Origin: Mangrovicella endophytica
GTDB taxonomy: Bacteria > Pseudomonadota > Alphaproteobacteria > Rhizobiales > Rhizobiaceae
Direction of reading: 5' to 3'
NCBI RefSeq assembly: GCF_002893625.1
Contig: NZ_PKMZ01000016.1
Coordinates: 1 to 35,844 of the forward strand
DNA: 35,844 nucleotides
A program made the translations under genes and the position numbers. Under the pieces are notes generated by a model that ran no database searches, was not told where the DNA came from, and saw nothing but the letters and a program-made list of their open reading frames with translations. Shown in pieces: positions 23,214 through 31,489 of the stretch (position 1 is the first letter of the stretch; every line of letters begins with the position of its first letter).

Positions 23214-24187
23214 TGCAGGCCTCCGGCGGTGAGGATCGCGCGGGCGACGACGCGCGCGCCGAGTTCGATCTTGTAGGCGTTGCCACCATGCGCCACGGCG
23301 CCTTCGACGGCGAGGCGGCTGGCTGTGCGAATGGTGGTCTCGTCCAGTGCCCGGCCGCGCAAGGCCTCCTCGACCGCCTGGGCGCGCCAGGGCACCGTCG
23401 CGATCCCGCCGAGCGCGATGCGGATGTCGCGGATGGTGGAGCCATCCAGCTCGATCCCCACGGCGGCGCTGGCCGAGGCGAATTCATAGGACTGGCGATC
23501 GCGCACCTTCAGGTAGGTGGATGAGCGCGCCACCGGCCCGCGCGGGATGCTGACGCCGGTGATGATCTCGCCAGGCGTCAGGATCGTCTCGCGCTCTGGC
23601 GTGTCACCCGGAGCCAGGAAGAACGCTTCGATGGCGATCTCACGGTCTGTGGTGACGACGCTCGCGCCAAGCGCCGTCAGCGCCACGGCAAGATCACCGG
23701 GATAGACGGCGATGCACGCGTCGCTGCCGCCGAGAACGGCATGGCCGCGCGCCACGCCTCCGATCGCCGAGCAGCCGGAGCCGGGCGCGCGCTTGTTGCA
23801 GGCGGGGTAGGCTGCGGGATCGCGGAAATAGCTGCAGCGGGTCCGCTGCAGGAGGTTTCCGCCGATCGTCGCCATGGCGCGCAGCTGCGCCGATGCGGCC
23901 AGCAGCAGCGACTGCGTCACGGCCGGCGCCTCGGCGCGCAGGCCGGGGTCGGCGGCGACGCGGCTCATCGTGGCGAGCGCGCCGATGCGGATGCGGTCCC
24001 CCTCCACCGCGATATCGCGCAGGCCCGGCAGCCGGGTGATGTCGATCACCAGCTCGGGCCGCACCACGTCGCATTTGGCGAGGTCGATCAGGGTCGTGCC
24101 ACCGGCGAGCAGCATGGCGCCCGGCAGCCGGCTCCGCGTCGCCGCCTCTTCGAGGCTCGACGCGCGGGCATAGTCGAAGTCGATCAT
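23210..24187 (-). CDS. paoB: Aldehyde oxidoreductase FAD-binding medium subunit with extra [4Fe-4S] cluster (PaoB-like)
   Basis: A 325-residue CO-dehydrogenase-type flavoprotein. FAD contacts are AGGTTLIDLAK near residue 30 and ATIGGNLLQRTRCSYF near residue 108. Four cysteines (Cys118, Cys130, Cys139, Cys158 in CSYFRD, CNKRAPGSGC and DACIAVYPGD) match the insertion that binds an additional [4Fe-4S] cluster in E. coli PaoB, which most xanthine-oxidase family members lack. Start MIDFDY is fixed by overlap of ATG 24185-24187 with the small-subunit stop; a longer in-frame reading was rejected. It passes electrons from the iron-sulfur subunit to an acceptor. Confidence 0.92.
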   Translation of the reverse strand: MIDFDYARASSLEEAATRSRLPGAMLLAGGTTLIDLAKCDVVRPELVIDITRLPGLRDIAVEGDRIRIGALATMSRVAADPGLRAEAPAVTQSLLLAASAQLRAMATIGGNLLQRTRCSYFRDPAAYPACNKRAPGSGCSAIGGVARGHAVLGGSDACIAVYPGDLAVALTALGASVVTTDREIAIEAFFLAPGDTPERETILTPGEIITGVSIPRGPVARSSTYLKVRDRQSYEFASASAAVGIELDGSTIRDIRIALGGIATVPWRAQAVEEALRGRALDETTIRTASRLAVEGAVAHGGNAYKIELGARVVARAILTAGGLQ

Positions 24188-24660
24188 GCTGCCTCCTCGG
24201 CGGCACGACGGACGGCCGCTACGATATTGGGATAGGCGCCGCAGCGGCAGAGATTGCCCGCCATGAACTCGCGGATCTCGTCGTCGGAGCCGGCATGGCC
24301 CTCGCGGATGCAGGCAACCGCCGACATGATCTGGCCGGGCGTGCAGTAGCCGCACTGGAAGGCATCCTCCTCGATGAAGGCGCGCTGGACGCGGTCGAGA
24401 GTCCCATCCGCGGCCGCCAAGCCCTCGATGGTCGTCACCTCACGGCCCTCCACCTGCACGGCGAGGGTCAGGCAAGCGAGCACCCGCTCGCCGTCGACAT
24501 GGACCGTGCAGGCACCGCACTGGCCCTGGTCGCAGCCCTTCTTGGTGCCGGTGAGCCCAGCATGCTCGCGCAGCGCGTCGAGCAGGGTGACGCGCGGCTC
24601 CAGCCGCAAGGCGAAAGCCTCGCCGTTGATCTGGAGCTCGACAGGTCGCGGATGTGCCAT
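24184..24660 (-). CDS. paoA: Aldehyde oxidoreductase [2Fe-2S] small subunit (PaoA-like, no Tat signal)
   Basis: A 158-residue protein with two [2Fe-2S] domains: plant-ferredoxin type Cys43, Cys48, Cys51 and Cys63 (GCDQGQCGACTVHVDG...LAC) and the helical domain Cys103, Cys106, Cys138 and Cys140 (CGYCTPG and NLCRCGAY). It relays electrons from the molybdenum centre to FAD. It starts MAHPRPVELQINGE with no twin-arginine signal, unlike periplasmic E. coli PaoA, so the enzyme is probably cytoplasmic. First gene of the paoABC-like operon, with its promoter in the divergent region shared with the TetR gene. Confidence 0.92.
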   Translation of the reverse strand: MAHPRPVELQINGEAFALRLEPRVTLLDALREHAGLTGTKKGCDQGQCGACTVHVDGERVLACLTLAVQVEGREVTTIEGLAAADGTLDRVQRAFIEEDAFQCGYCTPGQIMSAVACIREGHAGSDDEIREFMAGNLCRCGAYPNIVAAVRRAAEEAA

Positions 24661-24833
24661 AGGATGATCCCTGTCCGATGCGGTTGTGGTGTGTGAGCAG
24701 CCGGCGCAGACTGGTTCAGCTGCCAGTACTTCGAAGCGACGCTGACAGCCGGCTGCCCGATGCGGTAAGGTGAGACGGCGCCTCCACTTAAACGGAGGGC
24801 CCTCCGTTTAACGAGAACGTAGCCGCAGCCGTC
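24661..24833. promoter_or_regulatory. Divergent promoter region, paoA-like / tetR
   Basis: This 173-base region lies between the two divergent starts. It contains the perfect palindrome at 24788-24811 listed separately. I could not place convincing -35/-10 boxes. Expression of both transcription units is probably set here. Confidence 0.6.
24788..24811. promoter_or_regulatory. 24-bp perfect palindrome, candidate TetR operator
   Basis: The left half is TTAAACGGAGGG and the right half is its exact reverse complement with no spacer. A perfect 24-bp palindrome is not expected by chance in 36 kb. Its core, ACGGA...TCCGT, resembles operators of many proteobacterial TetR repressors. It sits 23 bases before the tetR start and about 130 bases before the paoA-like start. 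Confidence 0.8.
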
Positions 24834-25595
24834 GTGGATTCAAGAGACCGCCACAGAAAAGACGACGAGGCGTCCGCTGCTGCATGCTCTTGCGAAGTTC
24901 CGCCGACGTTGCAGCGCCCGCCAGCCGGTGGGACAGCCTTAGTACCGGAGGGTGCGCACTCATCTGGCCTGCAGGCGCCGGAGGGGAAAGGAAAGTCGTC
25001 TGGAGCCGACAGTGCCGGCAAGCCTCTGCGCGCGGATGCGCGGCGTAACCGCGACAAGCTCCTCGCCATCGCGGCCCGCGCCTTCGCGGAAGCCGGCGTC
25101 AACACTTCGCTGGAAGCGATCGCCCGCGAGGCCGGCCTCGGCATCGGCACGCTCTACCGGCATTTTCCGACCCGCGAGGCGCTGATCGAGGCGACCTATC
25201 GCCGCGAGGTGGAAGCGCTGGTCGAGGCCGCCGCCACGCTGAGCCGCGAACGCAGTGCCGAGGCCGCGCTGGCGGAGTGGATGCAGCGCTTCGTCGACTA
25301 CATCGCGACCAAGAGGGGCATGCGCGACAGCCTGCGGCTCCTGTCGGAATCCAAGTCGCCGCTCTTCGCGCAGACATCGGGGCTGGTCCCGCGTGCCCTG
25401 ACGGGGCTCATCGAACGGGCAGCGGCAGAAGGCGCAATCCGGACCGACGCCGACAGTGCCGACGTGATGCATGCTCTGTCGAGCATCTATTCCGCCTCCG
25501 ACGGTCCAGATTGGCGGGAGCGCTCGCGGCGTCTGGTCAGGCTGCTGATGGACGGTCTGCGCTATGGCGCGCCGGGTGCCCCGAAAGCCCGCTGA
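24834..25595 (+). CDS. TetR-family transcriptional repressor
   Basis: Read from GTG 24834 it has 253 residues. The TetR helix-turn-helix lies at about residues 70-120: RNRDKLLAIAARAFAEAGVN, then TSLEAIAREAGLGIGTLYRHF with the terminal YRHFPTREAL. The C-terminal ligand domain is of the common TetR_C type for this class. The first 60 or so residues are Ser/Gly/Pro/Glu-rich, low-complexity and unlike normal TetR N termini, so the true start may be further in (TTG 24909 is one option); no ATG or clear Shine-Dalgarno decides it. It is divergent from the aldehyde oxidoreductase operon and probably represses both itself and that operon, with an aldehyde or aromatic compound as inducer (inferred). 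Confidence 0.85.
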   Translation: MDSRDRHRKDDEASAAACSCEVPPTLQRPPAGGTALVPEGAHSSGLQAPEGKGKSSGADSAGKPLRADARRNRDKLLAIAARAFAEAGVNTSLEAIAREAGLGIGTLYRHFPTREALIEATYRREVEALVEAAATLSRERSAEAALAEWMQRFVDYIATKRGMRDSLRLLSESKSPLFAQTSGLVPRALTGLIERAAAEGAIRTDADSADVMHALSSIYSASDGPDWRERSRRLVRLLMDGLRYGAPGAPKAR

Positions 25596-25687
25596 GACGA
25601 GCCGAGGTAAGGACGCTGGCCTCAGCCTCGAACCATCGGCACCATAGGACCTTTATTACCAGGCTTGATCTGCGCCGGATGCGAAAA

Positions 25688-25715
25688 CGCCGGCGGAGGT
25701 GTTCCTCCGCCGGCG
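25688..25715 (-). terminator. Rho-independent terminator of the aldehyde dehydrogenase gene
   Basis: On the minus strand a perfect 12-bp stem (CGCCGGCGGAGG at 25688-25699 pairing with 25704-25715) with a 4-base loop is followed directly by TTTTCGC. It lies 30 bases after the stop at 25745, between convergent genes, and may also stop plus-strand transcripts from tetR. Confidence 0.85.
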
Positions 25716-25744
25716 CCACGTCATGCAGGGTTCTGCCTTGAAGA

Positions 25745-27181
25745 TCAGCTCATCTGGCTGACGAAGCGCGTCTCGAGATAGGCCTCGACCGCCTCCGAGC
25801 CGCCCTCGGTTCCGTAACCGGAATCCTTGATGCCGCCGAACGGCACTTCCGGCAGAGCAAGACCGTTGTGGTTGATCGTCAGCATGCCGGCCTCGACGTC
25901 ACGGCCGAGCGCGGCGGCGGTGCGCACCGAGCCGGTGAAGGCGTAGGAGGCGAGGCCGAACGGCAGGCGGTTCGCCTCCTCGATGGCGTCGTCGTAGTGC
26001 GAGAAGCGGTTGATGATGGCGAGCGGGCCGAACGGCTCGTCGTTCATCACCTTGGCGGAAGTCGGCACGTTGGCGAGCACCGTCGGTTCGAAGAACTGGC
26101 CCTTGTTGCCAATGCGTGCGCCGCCGGTGCGCAGCTCGCCGCCGTTGGAGACGGCGTCGGCGATCATCGACTGGATCGCCGGAATGCGACGCTCGTTGGC
26201 GAGCGGACCCATCTGGCTCGACTCTTCGAGGCCGTTGCCGACCTTGATCGCCTGTGCCGCCTTGACGAAGCCTTCGGTGAAGCGGTCGGCGACGCTGTCC
26301 TGCACTAGGAAACGCGTCGGCGCGACGCAGACCTGACCGGCATTGCGGAACTTCGACATGGCGGTGATCTCGATCGCCTTGTCGAGATCGGCATCGTCGA
26401 AGATCAGTACCGGCGCATGGCCGCCGAGCTCCATCGTGGCGCGCTTCATGTGCTGACCGGCCAGCGCTGCGAGCTGCTTGCCGATCGGGGTCGAGCCGGT
26501 GAAGGAGATCTTGCGGATCACCGGATGCGGGATCAGGTACTCCGAAACCTCGGCCGGCACGCCGAAGACGAGGTTGATCACGCCAGCCGGCACGCCGGCA
26601 TCGGCGAAGGCGCGGATCAGCTCGGCCGGCGAGGCCGGCGTCTCCTCCGGGGCCTTGACGATGATCGAGCAGCCGGTGGCAAGCGCCGCCGAGAGCTTGC
26701 GCACGATCTGGTTGATCGGGAAGTTCCAGGGCGTGAAGGCGGCGACCGGGCCGACCGGAACCTTGATGGCAAGCTGCGCGACGCCCACGGTGCGGGCCGG
26801 GATGATCTGACCGTAGGTGCGGCGCGCTTCCTCTGCGAACCAGTCGATCGTGTCGGCCGCGCCGAGGATCTCGGTCTTCGACTGCGCCAGCGGCTTACCC
26901 TGCTCGCGCGTCATCAGATAGGCGATGTCCTCGACCCGCTCACGCAGGAGGTCGGCCGCGCGCCGCATGACCTTCGAGCGGTCGAAAGGTGAGGTCGAGC
27001 GCCAGGTCCGAAACCCCTTCTCGGCCGCGGCCAGCGCTGCATCGAGATCTTCGCGGGAAGCGTGGGCGATTTCGCCGATCACCTCGTCGGTGGCGGGATC
27101 TGTCACCTCGATGGTGCGGCCATCGCTGGCATCGCGCCACTGTCCGTCAATGAAGAGCTGCGTGTTGCGGTAGCTGGGCAT
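25745..27181 (-). CDS. NAD(P)-dependent aldehyde dehydrogenase (succinate-semialdehyde dehydrogenase-like, GabD family)
   Basis: About 478 residues from ATG 27179-27181 ([15 protein letters not shown]). GAAGGA sits 8 bases before that ATG, which favours it over ATGs at 27185-27187 and 27208. Family motifs are [14 protein letters not shown], the general-base Glu in MELGGHAP, the nucleophilic Cys in [12 protein letters not shown], and the C-terminal [13 protein letters not shown]. The overall form matches GabD-type succinate- or glutarate-semialdehyde dehydrogenases. The active-site Cys is followed by Val-Ala-Pro, so the second, redox-sensing Cys of some GabD enzymes is absent. It oxidises an aldehyde to the acid in the cytoplasm; the exact substrate is not determined. 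It is followed by a strong terminator. Confidence 0.9.
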   Translation of the reverse strand: MPSYRNTQLFIDGQWRDASDGRTIEVTDPATDEVIGEIAHASREDLDAALAAAEKGFRTWRSTSPFDRSKVMRRAADLLRERVEDIAYLMTREQGKPLAQSKTEILGAADTIDWFAEEARRTYGQIIPARTVGVAQLAIKVPVGPVAAFTPWNFPINQIVRKLSAALATGCSIIVKAPEETPASPAELIRAFADAGVPAGVINLVFGVPAEVSEYLIPHPVIRKISFTGSTPIGKQLAALAGQHMKRATMELGGHAPVLIFDDADLDKAIEITAMSKFRNAGQVCVAPTRFLVQDSVADRFTEGFVKAAQAIKVGNGLEESSQMGPLANERRIPAIQSMIADAVSNGGELRTGGARIGNKGQFFEPTVLANVPTSAKVMNDEPFGPLAIINRFSHYDDAIEEANRLPFGLASYAFTGSVRTAAALGRDVEAGMLTINHNGLALPEVPFGGIKDSGYGTEGGSEAVEAYLETRFVSQMS

Positions 27182-27425
27182 GGTCATGGTCCTTCGTAGA
27201 AGCGGCATGAACGTCGAATTCGGAGGGCAGCCGGCGAGCTGACGGCAGCCGCGGCGGCGCGTGCCGATGGCGATGCAGTGAGACGGCGTACGGGATAGCG
27301 CATCAGGCAGACGCTGTCGCGGCCTTATCGTCCCGCGGCATCCGCTTAGTTAGGAGCCCGACGGCGGCATCGCCACCCGGTGTGGGCGGCACCGTCAAGC
27401 CGCGGATAAGCCGGCAGCAGCCCGA

Positions 27426-27854
27426 TCAGCGCTGCAAGCTGGCCAGAAAATAGTCGATGCCGGCCTGGGCGCAGGTCCGGTCCTGATCCGGCGTGCCGGA
27501 GCTGAGGCCGATGCCGCCGACCACCTCGCCGTCGACGATGATCGGCAGGCCGCCGGCCACCACCATCAGCCGGCCGCCGATCGCGGAGTTGATGCCATAA
27601 GCCGGCGAACCTGGCTGCGACGCCGTGCCATAGTCGTGGGTGGCGCGCTTGGCGCCGGCCGCGGTGAAGGCCTTGTCGATCGCGATGGTCGTGCTCGTCA
27701 CCTTGCCGCCATCCATGCGCTCGAAAGCGACCAACTGGCCGGACTCGTCGGTGATGGCGATGCACATCGGCACGCCGATCTCCACGGATTTGCGACGGGC
27801 GCCTTCGATCAGGAGCCGGGCGTCGGCAATGTCGATGCGGGTGATGGTCAGCAT
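27426..27854 (-). CDS. HbpS/GlcG-family (DUF336) protein
   Basis: A 142-residue single-domain protein. DUF336/GlcG features are VPMCIAITDESGQLVAFERMDGG, a central AIDKAFTAAGAKRATHDYGT, and GGLPIIVDGEVVGGIGLSSG. Streptomyces HbpS binds haem and senses redox stress; GlcG-type members lie beside many oxidation pathways with unclear roles. No signal peptide is evident. It is 244 bases upstream of the aldehyde dehydrogenase and in the same orientation, so co-transcription is possible but the gap is long. Function here is not known. Confidence 0.85.
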   Translation of the reverse strand: MLTITRIDIADARLLIEGARRKSVEIGVPMCIAITDESGQLVAFERMDGGKVTSTTIAIDKAFTAAGAKRATHDYGTASQPGSPAYGINSAIGGRLMVVAGGLPIIVDGEVVGGIGLSSGTPDQDRTCAQAGIDYFLASLQR

Positions 27855-28178
27855 GATGGGTCGGCTCCGGGTCTTGCATGAGGCCGCTCGATCCGGCCTA
27901 GCGAAGGCGGGTGAACAGCGCGAGCCTCTCTAGCGGAAGCGGCCCGACAAGGCGACTGCCCGCCGACGCCGCTTTAGGCGCCCGTCATGTGAAGGCGGGG
28001 ATGCGGGCGCCGATCGATCCTACCTGCCATCCATGCGGATCATCGGGCGGGACAATCTCCCTCCGGGGCTTTCGCCATCGACGTGCACGTCGTAAGGCAA
28101 ACGAAGTTTTTCTGGCTCGCGCAGCCGCGCGACTAGCGCATCGGCCGCCCGCGCCGTTTCTCGCAGTCAGATCCCGCC
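27855..28178. promoter_or_regulatory. Divergent intergenic region, HbpS-like / AEC transporter
   Basis: These 324 bases separate divergent genes and must contain both promoters. A perfect 14-bp palindrome, CGACGTGCACGTCG (28079-28092), lies about 87 bases before the transporter start. With about 36 kb of GC-rich sequence a 14-bp palindrome can occur by chance. No protein-coding content is recognised. Confidence 0.4.
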
Positions 28179-29108
28179 GTGCTCTACGTCCTCTCCGTTA
28201 TCACGCCGACCTTCGGCCTCCTGCTGATCGGCTATGTCGCCGCTCGCTTCGGCCTTCTCGATGGAAGCGTCGGCGACGGTCTGGCGCGCTATGTGTATCT
28301 CCTCGCCGTGCCGTGCCTCTTGATGCGCACGATCATGCACTCGCATGTGCCGGAGACGCAGCCCTGGGGCTACTGGTTAGCCTATTTCGGCGGCGCCCTC
28401 TTCGTCTGGTCGATCGTGCAGGTCATCGCCCGCCGTATCTTCAGGCGCAGCCATCGGGAGGCCGTGATCTTCGGCTTCGCCACCGGTCACGCCAACACGG
28501 CACTGGTCGGCATCCCGTTGATCCTCCAGGCTGTCGGACCGGAGGCGGCAACGCCGCTGGCGCTTCTCCTCACAGTTCATCTGCCGGTGACGACAGTGGT
28601 CGCGACCCTGCTCTTCGAGGGCACCGGGGGTGACGGCCTGCGCCACGCCGGCCGGCGCATCATCCGGATGATGGGGACCCACCCCATCCTGATCGGCATC
28701 TATACGGGCCTCGTGCTACGCGTCGCCGGGCTCGATACGGTGGGACCCGGCGACAAGATCATCGAATCCATCGCCGCCTCTGCCGCGCCCTGCGCGCTGA
28801 TCGGCATGGGACTGGAGCTGGCGCGCTACGGCATCGGCAAGGAACTGAAGCCAGCTCTGGTGATCAGCGTCCTGAAGCTGATCGTCCATCCGGCCGCCGT
28901 CTATGTTCTCGCCAGGCACGTCTTCACCATGCCGCCGGTGTGGTCGGCCGTCTGCGTCCTGTTCGCGAGCTGCCCGTCCGGCGTCAACGCCTATCTCATG
29001 GCCACACGGGAGAAGGTCGGCGTCGGCGTTGCCTCTGCGGCCCTGACGGTCTCGACCGTCCTGTCGGCTCTCACCATCTCCTTCTGGCTCTACGTCATCG
29101 CGACCTAG
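28179..29108 (+). CDS. AEC-family (auxin efflux carrier-like) transporter
   Basis: A 309-residue membrane protein with about ten hydrophobic helices and GTG start. The N-terminal half has MLYVLSVITPTFGLLLIGY and FATGHANTALVGIPLIL, the C-terminal half AAPCALIGMGLELARYG, LKLIVHPAAVYVLAR and SCPSGVNAYLMA. The conserved Asn/Pro helix breaks (GHANTALVGIP and CPSGVNAYLMA) are the characteristic crossover of AEC/BASS-like carriers. Family members transport malonate, malate or other organic anions; the plant PIN proteins export auxin. Substrate here is unknown. It precedes a flavin amine oxidase by about 128 bases on the same strand. Confidence 0.9.
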   Translation: MLYVLSVITPTFGLLLIGYVAARFGLLDGSVGDGLARYVYLLAVPCLLMRTIMHSHVPETQPWGYWLAYFGGALFVWSIVQVIARRIFRRSHREAVIFGFATGHANTALVGIPLILQAVGPEAATPLALLLTVHLPVTTVVATLLFEGTGGDGLRHAGRRIIRMMGTHPILIGIYTGLVLRVAGLDTVGPGDKIIESIAASAAPCALIGMGLELARYGIGKELKPALVISVLKLIVHPAAVYVLARHVFTMPPVWSAVCVLFASCPSGVNAYLMATREKVGVGVASAALTVSTVLSALTISFWLYVIAT

Positions 29109-29236
29109 GGCCGCATCCTGCCGGGCGGACAGAACGAGAGAGCGCCCTTGATTGCGGCTTGTGGCCGGAGCCTTTCCGCCATTCGCCCGTTTGGCTCGTC
29201 CGACCGCCGTTCTCCCTCCCTGCAGCCGCACGACCC

Positions 29237-30472
29237 ATGTCCGTTCCCTACGATGTTGCCATCATCGGCGCCGGTGCCGCTGGCCTCGCCGCGGCGGTCC
29301 GCCTCGCCAGGACACCGCTGAAGGTAGTGGTCCTCGAAGCGCGGTCGCGGATTGGCGGCCGGGCGCATACGACTTCGATGGGCGGGTTTGCGCTCGATCA
29401 GGGCTGCGAGTGGCTGCACTCGGCCGACGAGAATCTGCTGGTCCGGCCGATCGAAGAGGCCGGCTTCAGCATCGATCGCACCCGGCCCGCCTGGGGCCGG
29501 CAGAGCGGCAACCGGCATTTTTCCGAAGCCGAGCAGGACGAGTTCTCAAACGCCTTCGAAGCATTCGATGCGCGCCTGGAAGCCGCCCGCTTGCAGCCGG
29601 ACCAGGCGGCTGCCGACTTTCTGGAGCCCGGCAACCGCTGGAACAGGCTGATCGATGCCGTCAGCAGCTACTACAATGGCGTCGAATATGATCGCGTGTC
29701 GGTGCACGACTACGGCGCCTATCGCGACAGCGGCGTGAACTGGCGGGTACGCGAAGGCTACGGCACCGCCATTGCCGCGCTTGGCTCCAGGGCCGAGGTG
29801 ATGCTGGACTGCGCCGTGAGCCGCGTGGAGCATGGCGGCGCCTCGGTGCGCCTTGTGACGACCCGTGGCGCCCTCGAGGCGCGGACGGCCATCGTCGCCG
29901 TGCCGACTCCGCACCTTGCCGAGGAGCGCATCCGCTTCTCACCGGCCCTGCCGGAGAAGGTCGCGGCTGCAGCCGGCCTGCCGCTCGGCCTTGCCAACAA
30001 GGCCTTTCTCGCCGTCGATCGGCCGGCGCTACTGCCGGCGAACGGACATGTCTTCGGCCGACCCGACCGAACGGACACGGCAAGCTATCATCTGCGCCCC
30101 GCCGGCCAGAACTATATCGGCGTGTTCGTCGGCGGCCGCCATGCGCGAACGTTGGAAGCCGCGGGCGAAGGCGCCATTGCCGAGTTCGCTATGGCCGAGC
30201 TCGAGGCGCTGTTCGGCAGCGAGCTGGCGGCCTCGCTCAAGCCGCTCGGCGAGACGGCCTGGGGCCGCGACGTCCACGCGCTCGGTTCCTATTCGCATGC
30301 CCTGCCTGGTCATACCGAGGACCGGCAGCGGCTTGCCGAACCGGTCGGCGGGCGGCTCTACTTCGCCGGAGAAGCGACGCATCGAACCGCCTTCTCGACA
30401 GCCCATGGCGCTTGGGAGAGCGGGTTTCGCGCCGCCGAAGAGGCCCTCGCCGGCCTTGGGTTCACGGGCTAG
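29237..30472 (+). CDS. FAD-dependent flavin amine oxidase
   Basis: A 411-residue flavoprotein. Start ATG 29237 gives MSVPYDVAIIGAGAAGLAAA, the dinucleotide-binding Gly-x-Gly-x-x-Gly motif, followed by VVLEARSRIGGRAHT, the RIGGR flavin motif. The C terminus is GRLYFAGEATHRTAFSTAHG, the amine-oxidase FAD-closing motif, then GAWESGFRAAEE. Members oxidise primary or polyamines, or act on aromatic amino acids and tetrapyrrole precursors, with O2 as acceptor. A longer in-frame reading upstream (28940) lies in the AEC gene and has no FAD motif. No Shine-Dalgarno or signal peptide is apparent. Substrate undetermined. Confidence 0.85.
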   Translation: MSVPYDVAIIGAGAAGLAAAVRLARTPLKVVVLEARSRIGGRAHTTSMGGFALDQGCEWLHSADENLLVRPIEEAGFSIDRTRPAWGRQSGNRHFSEAEQDEFSNAFEAFDARLEAARLQPDQAAADFLEPGNRWNRLIDAVSSYYNGVEYDRVSVHDYGAYRDSGVNWRVREGYGTAIAALGSRAEVMLDCAVSRVEHGGASVRLVTTRGALEARTAIVAVPTPHLAEERIRFSPALPEKVAAAAGLPLGLANKAFLAVDRPALLPANGHVFGRPDRTDTASYHLRPAGQNYIGVFVGGRHARTLEAAGEGAIAEFAMAELEALFGSELAASLKPLGETAWGRDVHALGSYSHALPGHTEDRQRLAEPVGGRLYFAGEATHRTAFSTAHGAWESGFRAAEEALAGLGFTG

Positions 30473-30513
30473 AGCGAGGCCCGTGTCGAACAAGCCCCGG
30501 CATCCAGTCCCGA

Positions 30514-30777
30514 TCAGGCCGCCTTGGCGACCGGTGCTTCTTCCATGGCGCGCATATAGAGGTCGAGCAGCGTGTCGTGCTCGTCGCGCTCGTCCTGGTC
30601 CTGCTTTCGCAGCTTGATGATTTCCTTGATGATCTTGACGTCGAAGCCTTCGCCCTTGGCCTCAGCGAAGACCTCCTTCTTGCCCTCGTTCAGCTCCTGG
30701 ATCTCGCTCTCGATCTGCTCGATGCGTTCCACGAAGGCGCGGATCTGACCGCCCGCGATGCCGGCCGTGTCGCTCAT
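30514..30777 (-). CDS. gapR: DUF2312 nucleoid-associated protein GapR
   Basis: An 87-residue, highly charged, coiled-coil protein: IRAFVERIEQIESEIQELN, then GKKEVFAEAKGEGFDVKIIK and EIIKLRKQDQDERDEHD. These are the DUF2312/UPF0335 hallmarks. Caulobacter GapR binds overtwisted, AT-rich DNA ahead of replication and transcription and stimulates gyrase. The family is largely limited to alphaproteobacteria, which supports the taxonomic call. AAGGAG lies 7 bases before the ATG. It stands alone, with the next gene on the left strand pointing toward it (FAD oxidase). Confidence 0.93.
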   Translation of the reverse strand: MSDTAGIAGGQIRAFVERIEQIESEIQELNEGKKEVFAEAKGEGFDVKIIKEIIKLRKQDQDERDEHDTLLDLYMRAMEEAPVAKAA

Positions 30778-31156
30778 GGTTTCTCCTTAGGTCGAGTCGG
30801 GAGGCGCAATCTCGCTCAGCCTTGGTAAACGGTTGCTGAACGCCGCACGAGTGCTCCATTCCACCCAGGAGGCTGGTGCCGGTCAGATTTCCTTAAGATG
30901 TCGAAGCGAGGATCGCGCTTCACAGGTCCGACCGACCAGCGCGGCGGCAAGCATCATGTCCCGTGTCGCCGTCCGTTAACGGCGGGCGGGCCGAATGCTC
31001 TCTGCGGTACTTAAAATTTACGACGATTCCAGAATCAAAATTCTTCCGCCGCGATTCAGGGTATTGAAGTCTCAGGCCATTTTCCGGCTGTGACCTCGAT
31101 GGACCGCGTAGCGGAATGCCGTACGACATGCGCATTGCCGATTGCGATACAAAGCC
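30778..31156. promoter_or_regulatory. gapR upstream region with a candidate promoter
   Basis: About 380 bases. On the minus strand TTGATT (31038-31033) and TTTAAG (31015-31010), spaced by 17 bases, could be the gapR promoter, giving a leader of about 230 bases. A 10-bp palindrome CCGTTAACGG lies in that leader. A minus-strand reading frame (30920-31246) overlaps this region but has no family resemblance. Confidence 0.35.
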
Positions 31157-31450
31157 ATGACCGATCGTTGCGACGATCCGTCCGGCGGCATCGAGGACTC
31201 CGTTCATGACACGCTGCTGCCCGGTCTTCCGCCGGTGAGCCGGCACGCGCAGGACTTCCTCGACAGCTTTGCCAGCGGCGCGCCGTTCCTGTCCGATGAT
31301 ATCGAAACGGTCGGCACCAGCGTCTCGGTGCGCACGGGCTTCCGGCGCACGATCGTCCGGCTCTTCGTGCAGGGCACCTCAGCCACGCGCGGTGCGGGCT
31401 TGCACGCCCTGATCGGCCTGTTCTCGACGCTGCTCAGCGCCATTCTTTGA
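31157..31450 (+). CDS. Small hypothetical protein
   Basis: A 97-residue reading frame (MTDRCDDPSGGIEDS...) that I do not recognise. It has an acidic N terminus, a middle region with SVSVRTGFRRTIVRLFVQG and a hydrophobic tail GLHALIGLFSTLLSAIL that could be a membrane or amphipathic helix. Its stop lies about 40 bases from the end of the convergent ABC exporter gene. No clear Shine-Dalgarno is present and an ATG 15 bases upstream (31142) is also possible. It may not be a gene. Confidence 0.4.
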   Translation: MTDRCDDPSGGIEDSVHDTLLPGLPPVSRHAQDFLDSFASGAPFLSDDIETVGTSVSVRTGFRRTIVRLFVQGTSATRGAGLHALIGLFSTLLSAIL

Positions 31451-31489
31451 CTGACTGCGCCCGCTGTACGGTGGGCCGGATGAGTTCGG

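Noticed and set aside
20973-23276. Long plus-strand frames opposite the molybdopterin subunit
   Set aside because: Antisense shadows; composition is typical of reverse-strand reading of GC-rich genes, while the minus strand has complete xanthine-oxidase family motifs.
28079-28092. 14-bp palindrome CGACGTGCACGTCG before the AEC gene as an operator
   Set aside because: About two perfect 14-bp palindromes are expected by chance in this length of sequence, more with high GC; kept only as a note.
30920-31246. Minus-strand frame upstream of gapR
   Set aside because: No family resemblance, overlaps the likely gapR promoter and the start of another ORF, and has no ribosome site.
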